Source of the DNA: Algoriphagus sp. CAU 1675
GTDB taxonomy: Bacteria; Bacteroidota; Bacteroidia; Cytophagales; Cyclobacteriaceae
DNA: 64,000 bases
Reading direction: 5' to 3'
Assembly (NCBI RefSeq): GCF_029222925.1
Contig: NZ_JARHUI010000006.1
Coordinates: 62,001 to 126,000, forward strand
The stretch's first letter is position 1. Each line of letters begins with the position of its first letter. Below, piece by piece: positions 28,393 to 36,437 of the stretch. Below the pieces are notes generated by a model. The model saw only the letters and a list, made by a program, of their open reading frames with translations. It did not search any database and had not been told where the DNA came from. Both the position numbers and the translations under genes were made by a program.

Positions 28393-29061
28393 TGTTTGTT
28401 AGATAGTTGAAATTGAATTAAAAGTCAATAAAGGTAATTCGATAACTCATTCAAATGAAACGAAGGAATGATCTATCCATGTTGATGTCCATTTTTGCTT
28501 AGATAACAAAGTGTTAATGTTTTATTAGTTTAAAGTTTTTCTTTTTTTAATAGAATAAGAAAAATTCTCCCATTTCTGATCAGGAGTTAGCAGCATTTAA
28601 AAAGTCGCAATGGCTAAAGCGACAAATTCATCTGTCTAAAATTTTGTCTCATGTTTGACTTAGAAATTCTCGAAGAGTTCCGATTTACTGGTCCGGTGAT
28701 TTGTATTGATTATGGAAATCAGGCCATAGGAGATTAACCCCGTGTTAATTTCCGAAAGAGTGAAGAAATTTCTCTATAAAACTTCAATGACTAAATCAAA
28801 GATGTAGTTCAAGATGCAGGGATCAATGAAATAATTGAATGGAAGAAGTATTTTAAGGAACCGAAAAGAAAGCTACTTGGGAAGTATCCAAAGTTTTAGC
28901 TGATTGCCTCCCATACATGCTGTAGGTCATTTGCTCCGAACTATTACAAAAAGGGGCCACCTAAAACCAATCAGGCTTGGTAGTGGCAATGTAGACGCAC
29001 AAAGCAGGATTCACGAGGAGTATCTTAAAAAGATCAAGAAATGGGGCCTTAGTTTAAATAA
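28393..29061 (+). pseudogene. Gene-free stretch with probable decayed coding sequence
   Basis: No intact gene is present. On the plus strand several protein-like stretches stand in different frames with stops between: SDQELAAFKKSQWLKRQI (from about 28576), then MFDLEILEEFRFTGPV (28650), IKDVVQDAGINEIIEWKKYF (from about 28797), then after a +1 shift GTEKKATWEVSKVLADCLPY (from about 28858), and finally RIHEEYLKKIKKWGLSLN (about 29010). The pattern suggests one or two genes broken by frameshifts. I do not recognise the ancestor. Confidence 0.35.
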
Positions 29062-29065
29062 AAAT

Positions 29066-29096
29066 CAGGGCGACTGGATTTTTTTCAATCGCCCTG
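29066..29096 (-). terminator. Terminator after the 29105-29746 gene
   Basis: CAGGGCGA (29066-29073) and TCGCCCTG (29089-29096) form an 8-bp GC-rich stem. Read on the minus strand it is followed by ATTTTTATTT, just after the stop codon of the exported-protein gene. Confidence 0.8.
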
Positions 29097-29104
29097 AAAA
29101 ATCT

Positions 29105-29746
29105 TTATTCAGTATATGAAATCCTCCTTGATGCTTTCCTCATGAGTATGTTGATTAAATCTTCCGTAGAGGATCCCATAGATCCAGAAATTCCTTTATT
29201 GTAATTTGCGATTTGCGTGCCATCTTCGCTGTCATAAATTGACATGTTCAAGACGGCTTTATTAGTGCTTCCATAAAATCCAGCTAAGAGCCCCAATGCA
29301 AGGGAAGCCCCCTCGGACATAGGTTTGTTGGTTTCAAAGGTGCCCATAATGATCGCATCAACCTCTAACATGTCTGCTAATTCATCAGGTGTGTAATCCT
29401 GTAAATTTGTGAAATCCACTCCCATTTTTCTAAGTTTGGCATTCGTGGTCATAGGGTCTAAAAAGCTTACTTTCAGTTTTCCTGTTTTTTCTCTTTTCAG
29501 GAACCAGGAATGCATTGCACTTTGGATGCTGTAACCTTCATCTTCTTCCAATTTCATTATTTGCTCATTGGTCATCGACTTCATGTCTTTTGGTCGTAGA
29601 GTGATTGAAGTCTTGAAGGGTAAAATGGCGACTTTATTCTGACGGGCAATGTACTGGTCTATGTTTGGGTGTTCGTAAAGATGTGTTTGAGCCCATCCAT
29701 TTGCGCAAATAAAAAGAAGGAAAATGGGGAAAAGGAACTTTTTCAT
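29105..29746 (-). CDS. Exported protein of unknown function (CsgG/TolB-N-like pattern)
   Basis: The 213-residue protein has a signal peptide (cleavage near GWAQ, residue 20). The mature part contains KVAILPFKTSITL, VDAIIMGTFETNK and AVLNMSIYDSEDGTQIANY. This order (a strand reading VAILPF, a later xDAIIxG, then a strand with aspartates) resembles secreted proteins with a CsgG or TolB N-terminal-like fold. The likeness is by eye only. No lipobox is seen. It has its own terminator; the upstream region is AT-rich. Confidence 0.6.
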   Translation of the reverse strand: MKKFLFPIFLLFICANGWAQTHLYEHPNIDQYIARQNKVAILPFKTSITLRPKDMKSMTNEQIMKLEEDEGYSIQSAMHSWFLKREKTGKLKVSFLDPMTTNAKLRKMGVDFTNLQDYTPDELADMLEVDAIIMGTFETNKPMSEGASLALGLLAGFYGSTNKAVLNMSIYDSEDGTQIANYNKGISGSMGSSTEDLINILMRKASRRISYTE

Positions 29747-30210
29747 AGGTTATAATTTTAAATTGAATTGTTTAAAAATTAAGTTGGATAAATATCTAAA
29801 GTGAGAAGTTACTAAAAAATACACCGAACAAGGTGTTCTCTCTTGGATATTTCTTTCTTAATCTTTACAATTTAAAAATATAATTTATCGGATTCTTTTA
29901 CCACTTTCAATACTCTTGCCAAAGTTAAAACTTGGACTGGGGAGGCTAATGGATGCTCCCAGATTGAATGATACCCAAAAGATTAATCAAATTCTAGTGT
30001 ATGATGAGGTTAGAGCTTTTTCTTCTGAGAAGTAGGTATATTTGATAGATCGAGGATTCTCCACAATAGTAATCGAAGACCCGGATACCGGGGAAAATTT
30101 TATGGAGTGATAGAGTTAACCTATTAAGGTTTATTAAAAAATTGAAGATTCCAAGTCCATTCTAAGGAGGAGGGCAGTCTGCTATGAGCGGAGAATTGAA
30201 ATATGTTTGC
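29747..30210. other. Gene-free AT-rich stretch
   Basis: No supported gene. A plus-strand reading from about 29950 (MDAPRLNDTQKINQILVYDE) meets a stop after roughly 28 codons and continues with IEDPDTGENFME to about 30110; it may be another coding remnant. No repeat or mobile element ends are seen. Confidence 0.4.
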
Positions 30211-30253
30211 CAAAAAATACAAAACCCCTTCAAAATTGCTTCTGAAGGGGTTT
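30211..30253 (-). terminator. Terminator of tRNA-Leu
   Basis: AAACCCCTTCA (30222-30232) pairs with TGAAGGGGTTT (30243-30253). Read on the minus strand it follows the tRNA 3' end within a few bases and runs into TTTTGTATTTTTT. Confidence 0.88.
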
Positions 30254-30257
30254 CTTG

Positions 30258-30341
30258 TACCCAGGGCCGGAGTCGAACCGGCACGAGTGTAACCTCATTG
30301 GTGTTTGAGACCAACGCGTCTACCAATTCCGCCACCTGGGC
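30258..30341 (-). tRNA. tRNA-Leu (anticodon CAA)
   Basis: The 84-nt class II tRNA begins GCCCAGGTGGCGGAATTGG on the minus strand. The acceptor stem GCCCAGG pairs with CCTGGGT, the anticodon loop is CTCAAAC between TTGGT and ACCAA (anticodon CAA, reading UUG), there is a long variable arm as expected for leucine, and the T arm is GCCGGTTCGACTCCGGC. The CCA end is not encoded (next bases CAA). Confidence 0.96.
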
Positions 30342-30367
30342 ATTTCAAGTAGGTTTTCTAAACCTTT

Positions 30368-30387
30368 CCCGTTCCTTTCCGAACGGG
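30368..30387. repeat. Short hairpin upstream of tRNA-Leu
   Basis: CCCGTTC (30368-30374) and GAACGGG (30381-30387) flank CTTTCC. It lies between the tRNA and the monooxygenase gene, both on the minus strand, and may be a weak terminator of the latter or a processing signal. There is no T-run next to it on the minus strand. Confidence 0.4.
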
Positions 30388-30423
30388 ATGCAAATATGAA
30401 AACAATTTTTTTTTCCTACAACT

Positions 30424-30723
30424 TCAGACTTTCACTTCCTGCATTTTTTTTGAGCTAAATGCCATGGGTTTGTCTGAAAAAAGCCTCTTGGTGTCTTTCC
30501 AGACGGATTTAAAAAGCTCAGAATCACGGTATTGATTCAATGCGCTCTCGTCTTCCCAAAATGAATAGGTGATGAAAATATTTTTTTGATTTTCGTCCTG
30601 CCAAAGCTCCAAATGCTTACAACCCGGGAAATTTCGGATCAAATGCTTACTCTCCTCGAAGATTTTCAGGAAAGCACCGGTCTCATTTTCCCGGAAAGTC
30701 ATTCTGACGATTCGGATCAGCAT
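30424..30723 (-). CDS. Antibiotic biosynthesis monooxygenase (ABM) domain protein
   Basis: The 99-residue single-domain protein begins MLIRIVRMTF, followed by FEESKHLIRNFPGCKHLELWQD and FITYSFWEDESALNQYRDS, the ferredoxin-like alpha+beta pattern of ABM/YgiN proteins. These usually work as dimers and include quinol monooxygenases and heme-degrading enzymes; the substrate here is unknown. It starts 3 bp after the upstream SAM-hydrolase-like gene stop, so the two form an operon. Confidence 0.85.
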   Translation of the reverse strand: MLIRIVRMTFRENETGAFLKIFEESKHLIRNFPGCKHLELWQDENQKNIFITYSFWEDESALNQYRDSELFKSVWKDTKRLFSDKPMAFSSKKMQEVKV

Positions 30724-30726
30724 GGC

Positions 30727-31497
30727 TTAGGAGTTGAAATTGATATGAACAACACTGTCCACTCTCAGACCAAGTAAATTGGCTCCATGTCCGTGGTTGA
30801 TTCCGATTTCTAAAAGGTCCAGACTGTTGAAATAAGCAAAGCAATCTCCCGGTTCTACCTGATCACACCCAGTATTCAGCTTTTGGAGGGTTTCCCTGCC
30901 AAATTCTATGGTGAAGTTGCCGGGGTTTAGTTTTTCGAAAACTTCCTTCTTGATGTTGGTGATCAGATTGCCATAGCGGTCTATCCGGGCCACATGCCCT
31001 ATGATTTGTTCCCGGGTTGCCTTGGCGTTTCTAGGCATCAGTTTTCTGAATTTCGTCAGAGGACCTCCAAAATCATGAATGGCAGCCCCGGAAGCTACTT
31101 TGGCAGCTATGGGAGCAAGAATGTCCTTGGTGGGGAAGGAAGTGTCTTTGATATGGATATCCGCAAACTGAACCATGATCCCCGGATCCTGATCGGCCAA
31201 AAGGCTCAAGATCCCATTGTTTGGTCCTATGAAAATATGCTCTTCCAATTTGACCCCAATGTATCCTTGGGTCATACTGCCTGTTGTATTGATCGCAACT
31301 AGATGAACAGTTCCCTTTGGGAAATCCCTGAAAGTCGCCCTTAAAATAAAGGCCGCATGCGCTAGGTCAAAGGTTTCAATATTGTGAGAAATATCAATGA
31401 TATTCAGTTGCGGATTGATGGCAAGCATTTTGGCTTTTACTGCCGGTACGTAATAGTCTTTATCCCCAAAGTCTGAGAGGAATGTCACCAATGCCAT
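30727..31497 (-). CDS. SAM hydroxide adenosyltransferase family protein (DUF62)
   Basis: The 256-residue protein belongs to the family that cleaves S-adenosylmethionine to adenosine and methionine using water (relatives include fluorinase and chlorinase). Visible motifs are the N-terminal VTFLSDFGDKDYYV, DISHNI, FIGPNNGILSLL and the C-terminal barrel with RIDRYGNLITNI. It has no halogenase-type indication that I can read. The gene is divergent from phoH, with a promoter box for each in the 104-bp gap. Confidence 0.92.
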   Translation of the reverse strand: MALVTFLSDFGDKDYYVPAVKAKMLAINPQLNIIDISHNIETFDLAHAAFILRATFRDFPKGTVHLVAINTTGSMTQGYIGVKLEEHIFIGPNNGILSLLADQDPGIMVQFADIHIKDTSFPTKDILAPIAAKVASGAAIHDFGGPLTKFRKLMPRNAKATREQIIGHVARIDRYGNLITNIKKEVFEKLNPGNFTIEFGRETLQKLNTGCDQVEPGDCFAYFNSLDLLEIGINHGHGANLLGLRVDSVVHINFNS

Positions 31498-31521
31498 AGA
31501 AGCAAGTCAATTAAATTTATG

Positions 31522-31552
31522 TACTTTTGTTAATGGGGTGTAGGCAAAAATA
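31522..31552. promoter_or_regulatory. Divergent promoter boxes between the DUF62 gene and phoH
   Basis: TACTTTTG (31522-31529, plus) is a full TAnnTTTG for phoH. CAAAAATA (31545-31552) is the same element on the minus strand for the DUF62 gene. The two would give overlapping transcripts. No -33 match is obvious for either. Confidence 0.45.
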
Positions 31553-31601
31553 AAAATTTTATTGGTACCCACTCTAACATTCTCACATCAAAGAAAACAG
31601 A

Positions 31602-32591
31602 TTGGTAGAAAAAGTAATTACACTGGAAAATGTGCCCTTGGCTGAGTTTTTAGGTCAGGCAAATGAAAATATCCGACAGGTTGCACAGGCTTTTCCCCAG
31701 AGTAAAATCATCTCCCGCGGAAATGAAATCCGAATCCAGGGGGGAGCTCCGGAAATCCTTCGGATCAATAATCTGATTAATCTCCTTTTGGAGCATGTAG
31801 ATCGCTTTGGGCACCTGACTCCCGAAAATGTCAAGGATTATCTGGATGTCGAAGGGGTTCCTTTTCAGGAAGCCAACCGGGACCAGGTGATTGTGTTTGG
31901 CAACAAGGGCTTGGTGATCAAACCGAAATCCCCCAATCAACGAAAACTAGTAGAAGCAGCAGTCAAAAATGACCTTGTTTTTGCCTTGGGGCCTGCTGGT
32001 ACGGGAAAGACCTATATCGCAGTGGCTCTGGCAGTTCGTGCCCTGAAAAACAGAGAGGTCAAACGCATCATCATCACGCGTCCAGCAGTAGAAGCTGGAG
32101 AGAATTTAGGTTTTTTGCCGGGGGACTTGCAGGAAAAGCTGGATCCTTATTTAAGGCCGATTTATGATGCCCTTCAGGATATGGTGCCACCTGAAAAGTT
32201 GAAATACTATCAGGAGACCCGGGTAATTGAAATTGCCCCATTGGCCTACATGCGCGGAAGGACTCTACATGACGCCTTTGTCTTGTTGGATGAGGCCCAA
32301 AACACCACCTCTGAGCAGATCAAAATGTTTTTGACACGAATGGGACCCAACTCCAAGGTAATCATCACAGGGGATCAGACCCAGGTGGATTTGCCAGTAA
32401 GACAGAAATCAGGCTTGTCTGAGGCCTTACGGATATTGAAAGACGTGAAAGGCATTGGAATAGTGAATCTAAGTGGCAAGGATGTCATTCGTCATAAATT
32501 GGTTAAGGCCATTATCGAGGCCTACGAAAAAAATCAAATAGAAAAAGATCAGTACAAAAATGAGTCTGCAGGTAGAAAAAATAACCAGTAA
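31602..32591 (+). CDS. PhoH family protein (PhoH-like ATPase)
   Basis: The 329-residue protein has an N-terminal RNA-binding-like region (about 20-90) and a P-loop ATPase core with Walker A GPAGTGKTY (about residue 130), RPAVEAGENLGFLPG, Walker B FVLLDEAQNT and TGDQTQVDLP. PhoH proteins are linked to RNA metabolism and phosphate or stress responses in other bacteria; the exact role is unknown. The start is TTG 31602, since no in-frame ATG precedes the conserved region. The 3' end overlaps the next gene by 32 bp. Confidence 0.93.
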   Translation: MVEKVITLENVPLAEFLGQANENIRQVAQAFPQSKIISRGNEIRIQGGAPEILRINNLINLLLEHVDRFGHLTPENVKDYLDVEGVPFQEANRDQVIVFGNKGLVIKPKSPNQRKLVEAAVKNDLVFALGPAGTGKTYIAVALAVRALKNREVKRIIITRPAVEAGENLGFLPGDLQEKLDPYLRPIYDALQDMVPPEKLKYYQETRVIEIAPLAYMRGRTLHDAFVLLDEAQNTTSEQIKMFLTRMGPNSKVIITGDQTQVDLPVRQKSGLSEALRILKDVKGIGIVNLSGKDVIRHKLVKAIIEAYEKNQIEKDQYKNESAGRKNNQ

Positions 32592-32994
32592 AGAAGAACT
32601 GGATTTTGCCTTTGCCATTCGCGAGAAAGTATTTGTATTCGAACAAGAAGTGGACCCCGCAGCAGAATACGACAAGTTTGAGGATTCATCTAGCCATTTT
32701 TTGGCGAAATTGGATGGGAAACCGGTCGGTACCGCCCGATGGAGATATACTTCCAATGGGGTTAAACTGGAGCGGTTTGCAGTACTTCAGGAAGCCAGAG
32801 GGAAAGGAGTGGGGCAGGGACTTGTTAGAGCAGTTTTGAATGATATTGCCTCTCAGGAGGAAACCAAGGAAAAGATCAAATATCTCCACGCTCAGTTATT
32901 GGCAGTTCCTTTGTATGCCAAATTTGGCTTCGAAAAGGTTGGAGATATTTTTGAGGAGTGTAATATTCTGCATTACAAGATGCAGTTGAAATAA
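32560..32994 (+). CDS. GNAT family N-acetyltransferase
   Basis: The 144-residue single GNAT domain has FAIREKVFVFEQEVDPAAE, LERFAVLQEARGKGVGQGL (acetyl-CoA pyrophosphate loop, RGKGVG) and PLYAKFGFEKVGD. It resembles the ElaA/YjcF-type GNAT proteins of unknown substrate. The ATG lies 32 bp inside the end of phoH, implying translational coupling. Confidence 0.92.
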   Translation: MSLQVEKITSKEELDFAFAIREKVFVFEQEVDPAAEYDKFEDSSSHFLAKLDGKPVGTARWRYTSNGVKLERFAVLQEARGKGVGQGLVRAVLNDIASQEETKEKIKYLHAQLLAVPLYAKFGFEKVGDIFEECNILHYKMQLK

Positions 32995-33025
32995 ATTTGA
33001 TTAAACCAACTTAAACTATTTTCTT

Positions 33026-33589
33026 ATGAAAAGACTGATTTTTACAACAGCTTTGATTTTGGCCTTGTCCCCATTCATAAAGGCACAGGAGCTTATATCC
33101 AGCAGCAGTGGTGTGAGAGGAGAATTTTCCAATGAGGTAAAGATGAATTTCCTCAACATGATTGTTCTGGGCTCCATAGAGGTGGGATATGAAAAATACC
33201 TGAGTGAGGATCATTCCCTGGATTTTCAGGCCCACATCAATGACCGATTTGGATATAATCTTGAGGGAAAAGGAAAAAACTACAAAACCAATTCCCTTCA
33301 GGCATCTATGAATTTCTACTTTGGGGATAATCCAAATGGGAGATTTTACATTTATCCTTTGGCCAAAGTTCGCTTTGGGGATTTTGAAGAAACCAAAAAT
33401 GGAGGGATTCAGACTACCAATATGAATACCTTTCTCTTGGGCGTTGGATTGGGGTACAAATGGGAATTCTCTTCGCACTTTGCCTTTGGGCCTTACGCAA
33501 GCGTCTCCCGAGGATTCAACGATGAAGTAGCAGAAAGATTTTCCAGAATTGAACCCAATGGTGGATTTTCATTAGGATATAGATTCTGA
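33026..33589 (+). CDS. Outer-membrane beta-barrel protein, function unknown
   Basis: The 187-residue exported protein has a signal peptide (cleavage near IKAQ, residue 20). Alternating amphipathic strands follow (FLNMIVLGSIEVGYEKYL, LQASMNFYFG, FLLGVGLGYKWEF) and it ends FSLGYRF with a terminal Phe, typical of outer-membrane barrels of about eight strands. DUF3575-type proteins look similar. The function is unknown. A terminator follows at once. Confidence 0.8.
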   Translation: MKRLIFTTALILALSPFIKAQELISSSSGVRGEFSNEVKMNFLNMIVLGSIEVGYEKYLSEDHSLDFQAHINDRFGYNLEGKGKNYKTNSLQASMNFYFGDNPNGRFYIYPLAKVRFGDFEETKNGGIQTTNMNTFLLGVGLGYKWEFSSHFAFGPYASVSRGFNDEVAERFSRIEPNGGFSLGYRF

Positions 33590-33604
33590 AACGTCATAAA
33601 ACAC

Positions 33605-33632
33605 AAAGAGCCTGAAGAGGCTCTTTTTTTTT
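33605..33632 (+). terminator. Terminator after the beta-barrel gene
   Basis: AGAGCC (33607-33612) pairs with GGCTCT (33619-33624) across TGAAGA and is followed by a T8 run. Confidence 0.9.
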
Positions 33633-33669
33633 GCTTAAAAATCAGTAGCTTAAGGTTTTACTTTTTGCC

Positions 33670-35595
33670 ATGAGCTTTTCTGATTTTCCATTTTTAAGGT
33701 ATCTCCCTTTTTTGCTTTCCGGTGTTTTTCTAGGAAAAACACACTGGGCTTTCCCCTTATGGATTACAATGGTTCTCCTAAGTATCAACTGGATTGCCTA
33801 TCTGCTTTTGGTGCTGTACAGGAAAGAAGGCTTCAAACAGTTTTGGCTTCCTTATTCCCAACTGGTTTTACTTGGGATACTTGCGTGGCAGTCTGGGTTT
33901 TTGTTGACCCAGCCCTATTCAAATGAAATTGCTTATCCCTATATCGCCGAAGTTCTTCAATATGATCAAGAAAAGCCCAACTCCCGAGAAAACCTACTTG
34001 AAGTAAAATTTATTAAGAAGGATGGGACTTGGGAAAGTGCCAAGGGGAAAGTATTGCTCTATCACCGAACTGAAGCCAAGCTTAAACCCGGACAAATCAT
34101 AAGCATTGCAAAAGCTCCTGAATCCGTGCCTCCCCCGGTGAATCCCCATGAGTTTGATTATCGAGGTTTTTTAGCCAGAAAGGGGATAGCAAATAGGCAG
34201 TTCGTGAAAGACGAGCTGTTTTTGTTGGATTCAAATGCCACTAAAACCTCAAGCTTTTGGGTGGAGAACCTCCGTGAAAAGCTCAAAGGGCTTATCCAGT
34301 CCAAGGTGTCTGACAGGCAAAGCCAGAATATTGCTTTGGCTTTGTTACTGGGACAAAAACAACATCTGGACAGGGATACCAGAAAGGCTTATTCTGAGAC
34401 GGGGGTGATGCATGTATTGGCTGTGTCTGGTTTGCATGTGGGAATCTTGGTCGGGGTTTTAATTCTCTTAATCAAACCATTGAGTTTGGGAAGGAGGAAG
34501 AAAAAATTCTACTTGTTGGGAGTGGTACTGGTCATTTGGGTTTATGCTTTTCTGACGGGACTGTCTCCATCTGTGCTTCGTGCTTCAGTGATGTTTTCCT
34601 TGATTGTCTTGGGGCAGATGCGGGAAAGAAAGCCTTCCATTTTTAATATTCTCGCTTTTTCTGCCATGCTGATGATTGTCATTGATCCTGAGGTTTTGTT
34701 TGAAGTGGGATTTCAGCTTTCCTATTTAGCCGTGCTTGGAATCGTTGTTATTCAGCCTTTGATCCTCCGCTGGTGGCTTCCACCCAACAAGGTGATGGAA
34801 TATATCTGGCAATTGATTTGTGTCAGTGTCGCTGCTCAATTAGCGACTTTCCCCCTTTCTGTTTGGTACTTTCACTCCTTTCCTCCCTATTTTTTAATGG
34901 CCAATTTGGTGGTGGTTCCGCTTACCTTTTTGGCCATGAATGTGGGAATCCCATTTTTAGTTCTTGGCTTTGTTCCCTATTTGGGGGATGCATTGGGGAT
35001 GGTTTTGAATTTTTTACTGAAAATCCAGTTTTGGGTACTGCAGTTCATCCAGATTCTACCCGGAAGCAGAATGGATGGACTGACAATCTTTTTCCCAACT
35101 ATGCTCGCTATTTGGGGATTATTGTTGGTTTGGGGGCTTTGGGATCATTTTTCCAAAAAGAAGCTTATCCAAACAGCATTCCTTTTTCTCTTTGTTTGGG
35201 CTGCGTATCGTCTCCATCAAGAACTGGATAAACCGGATTCTGCTTTGGTAGTTTACCGATCTCAGAAAGGTTGGATGATGGATTTTTGGAACGGGAAAAG
35301 TCTCCAATCCTGGAATGAGGGGATTAGTAATGAAGATATAGATTATTTAGTCAAGCCAAACCGGATCGCAATGGGATGGAGCGGATTTCCTGGATCCTTA
35401 AAGGCCATTGAAGAAGGGGACTTGAAACTTTATTTTCCAGAGGTTGGAGTCAAATTAAGCAAAAGCAATCAGATACTTTTCTTAGACCCCAAGATCCCTT
35501 CCCAAGCGCAGGTCTGGAAGGATGGTTTCTGGGAGAATTATGCTAGAAAAGACAGTCTGGATTTTTCCGGATCGGCTATTCGGATACTTTTTTAA
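33670..35595 (+). CDS. ComEC/Rec2 family competence protein
   Basis: The 641-residue polytopic membrane protein is related to the channel that carries single-stranded DNA into competent cells. The N-terminal DUF4131-like part contains PPVNPHEFDYRGFLARKGI. The Competence domain has ALALLLGQKQHLD, the signature VMHVLAVSGLHVGIL (about 250) and LTGLSPSVLRASVMF, with many hydrophobic helices to about 510. The C-terminal 130 residues have no metallo-beta-lactamase HxHxDH motif, as in many Bacteroidota homologues, so the nuclease-like domain of the Bacillus protein is absent. Confidence 0.92.
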   Translation: MSFSDFPFLRYLPFLLSGVFLGKTHWAFPLWITMVLLSINWIAYLLLVLYRKEGFKQFWLPYSQLVLLGILAWQSGFLLTQPYSNEIAYPYIAEVLQYDQEKPNSRENLLEVKFIKKDGTWESAKGKVLLYHRTEAKLKPGQIISIAKAPESVPPPVNPHEFDYRGFLARKGIANRQFVKDELFLLDSNATKTSSFWVENLREKLKGLIQSKVSDRQSQNIALALLLGQKQHLDRDTRKAYSETGVMHVLAVSGLHVGILVGVLILLIKPLSLGRRKKKFYLLGVVLVIWVYAFLTGLSPSVLRASVMFSLIVLGQMRERKPSIFNILAFSAMLMIVIDPEVLFEVGFQLSYLAVLGIVVIQPLILRWWLPPNKVMEYIWQLICVSVAAQLATFPLSVWYFHSFPPYFLMANLVVVPLTFLAMNVGIPFLVLGFVPYLGDALGMVLNFLLKIQFWVLQFIQILPGSRMDGLTIFFPTMLAIWGLLLVWGLWDHFSKKKLIQTAFLFLFVWAAYRLHQELDKPDSALVVYRSQKGWMMDFWNGKSLQSWNEGISNEDIDYLVKPNRIAMGWSGFPGSLKAIEEGDLKLYFPEVGVKLSKSNQILFLDPKIPSQAQVWKDGFWENYARKDSLDFSGSAIRILF

Positions 35596-35660
35596 GCTTG
35601 GATTTTGTGAATCCTTCATTCTCGTCCTAACTTGATTCCTGAGAATTTAATCAGAAATTC

Positions 35661-36437
35661 ATGAGTTCTTCCGTACAAACCAATGTAAGTGACCGAATAG
35701 GAACGATTACAATGAATCGTCCCGAAAAAAGAAATGCCCTCAGTCCCGAACTGATCCGGGATTTGTTTGTGGCTTTTGAAGAGATGGCCGAAAACCAGGA
35801 TGTAAAAATCATCCGGTTACGGGCAGAGGGGAAGGCTTTTTGTGCAGGGGCGGATTTGGCCTATCTGCAGCAATTGCAGAACTTCTCGAAGGAAGAAAAC
35901 CTAGAAGACAGTCATAGGCTCAAAGAGTTGTTTTCCCTGATTTACAACATCCCTAAAGTGGTCATTGCGGAGGTTCAGGGGCATGCGCTAGCCGGTGGAT
36001 GTGGCTTGGTGACGGTTTGTGATTTTGCCTTTGCTGTACCGGCGGCCTTGTTCGGATATACCGAAGCTAAAATTGGCTTCGTTCCGGCTTTGGTTTCGGT
36101 TTTTTTGCAGGAACAGATCGGTGTCGCCAAAGCCCAGGAACTTCTCTTGGCAGGGGAGTTGATATCCGCTTCAAAGGCAGCCGAATTGGGGTTGATTACC
36201 GAAGTGGTGCATGCTGAATTTTTGGAAAAAGCAGTGCTGGATTTTTCCCACAAACTTGCCAGTCAAAATTCTGCCAATTCCATTTCCGAGACTAAAAAGC
36301 TCATGAGGTCAATTCATCAAGCTTCCCGAGAAGAAGCTCTGAACCGTGCAGCAGAAGTGAATGCAGATGCCAGGGCCCATCCGGACTGTGTAAAAGGAAT
36401 CAACTCATTTTTAAATAAAGAGACCCCAAACTGGTAG
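35661..36437 (+). CDS. Enoyl-CoA hydratase/isomerase family protein
   Basis: The 258-residue crotonase-fold protein has TMNRPEKRNALSPELI, the oxyanion-hole strands FCAGADLAYLQ and VQGHALAGGCGLVTVCDF, and FGYTEAKIGFVPALVSVF, where the catalytic glutamates of hydratases normally lie. The form is close to methylglutaconyl-CoA hydratase-like enzymes, but the substrate is not certain. The next gene (recQ-like) begins with the base after its stop codon, so translation is probably coupled. Confidence 0.92.
   Translation: MSSSVQTNVSDRIGTITMNRPEKRNALSPELIRDLFVAFEEMAENQDVKIIRLRAEGKAFCAGADLAYLQQLQNFSKEENLEDSHRLKELFSLIYNIPKVVIAEVQGHALAGGCGLVTVCDFAFAVPAALFGYTEAKIGFVPALVSVFLQEQIGVAKAQELLLAGELISASKAAELGLITEVVHAEFLEKAVLDFSHKLASQNSANSISETKKLMRSIHQASREEALNRAAEVNADARAHPDCVKGINSFLNKETPNW

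Noticed and set aside
28904..29119. 71-codon plus-strand ORF before the exported-protein gene
   Set aside because: It runs through the terminator and into the stop of the opposite gene. Part of it may belong to the decayed coding stretch, but it is not an intact gene.
30184..30399. 71-codon plus-strand ORF across tRNA-Leu
   Set aside because: It lies over the tRNA and its terminator in antisense and has no protein-like features.
30727..31497. Halogenase (fluorinase or chlorinase) function for the DUF62 protein
   Set aside because: The family's common activity is SAM hydrolysis and no other halometabolite gene is near, so a halogenase call is not supported.
33670..35595. Truncation of comEC because the nuclease-like domain is missing
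   Set aside because: Many Bacteroidota ComEC proteins end like this one, and the stop is followed by normal spacing to the next gene, so it is not a broken gene.
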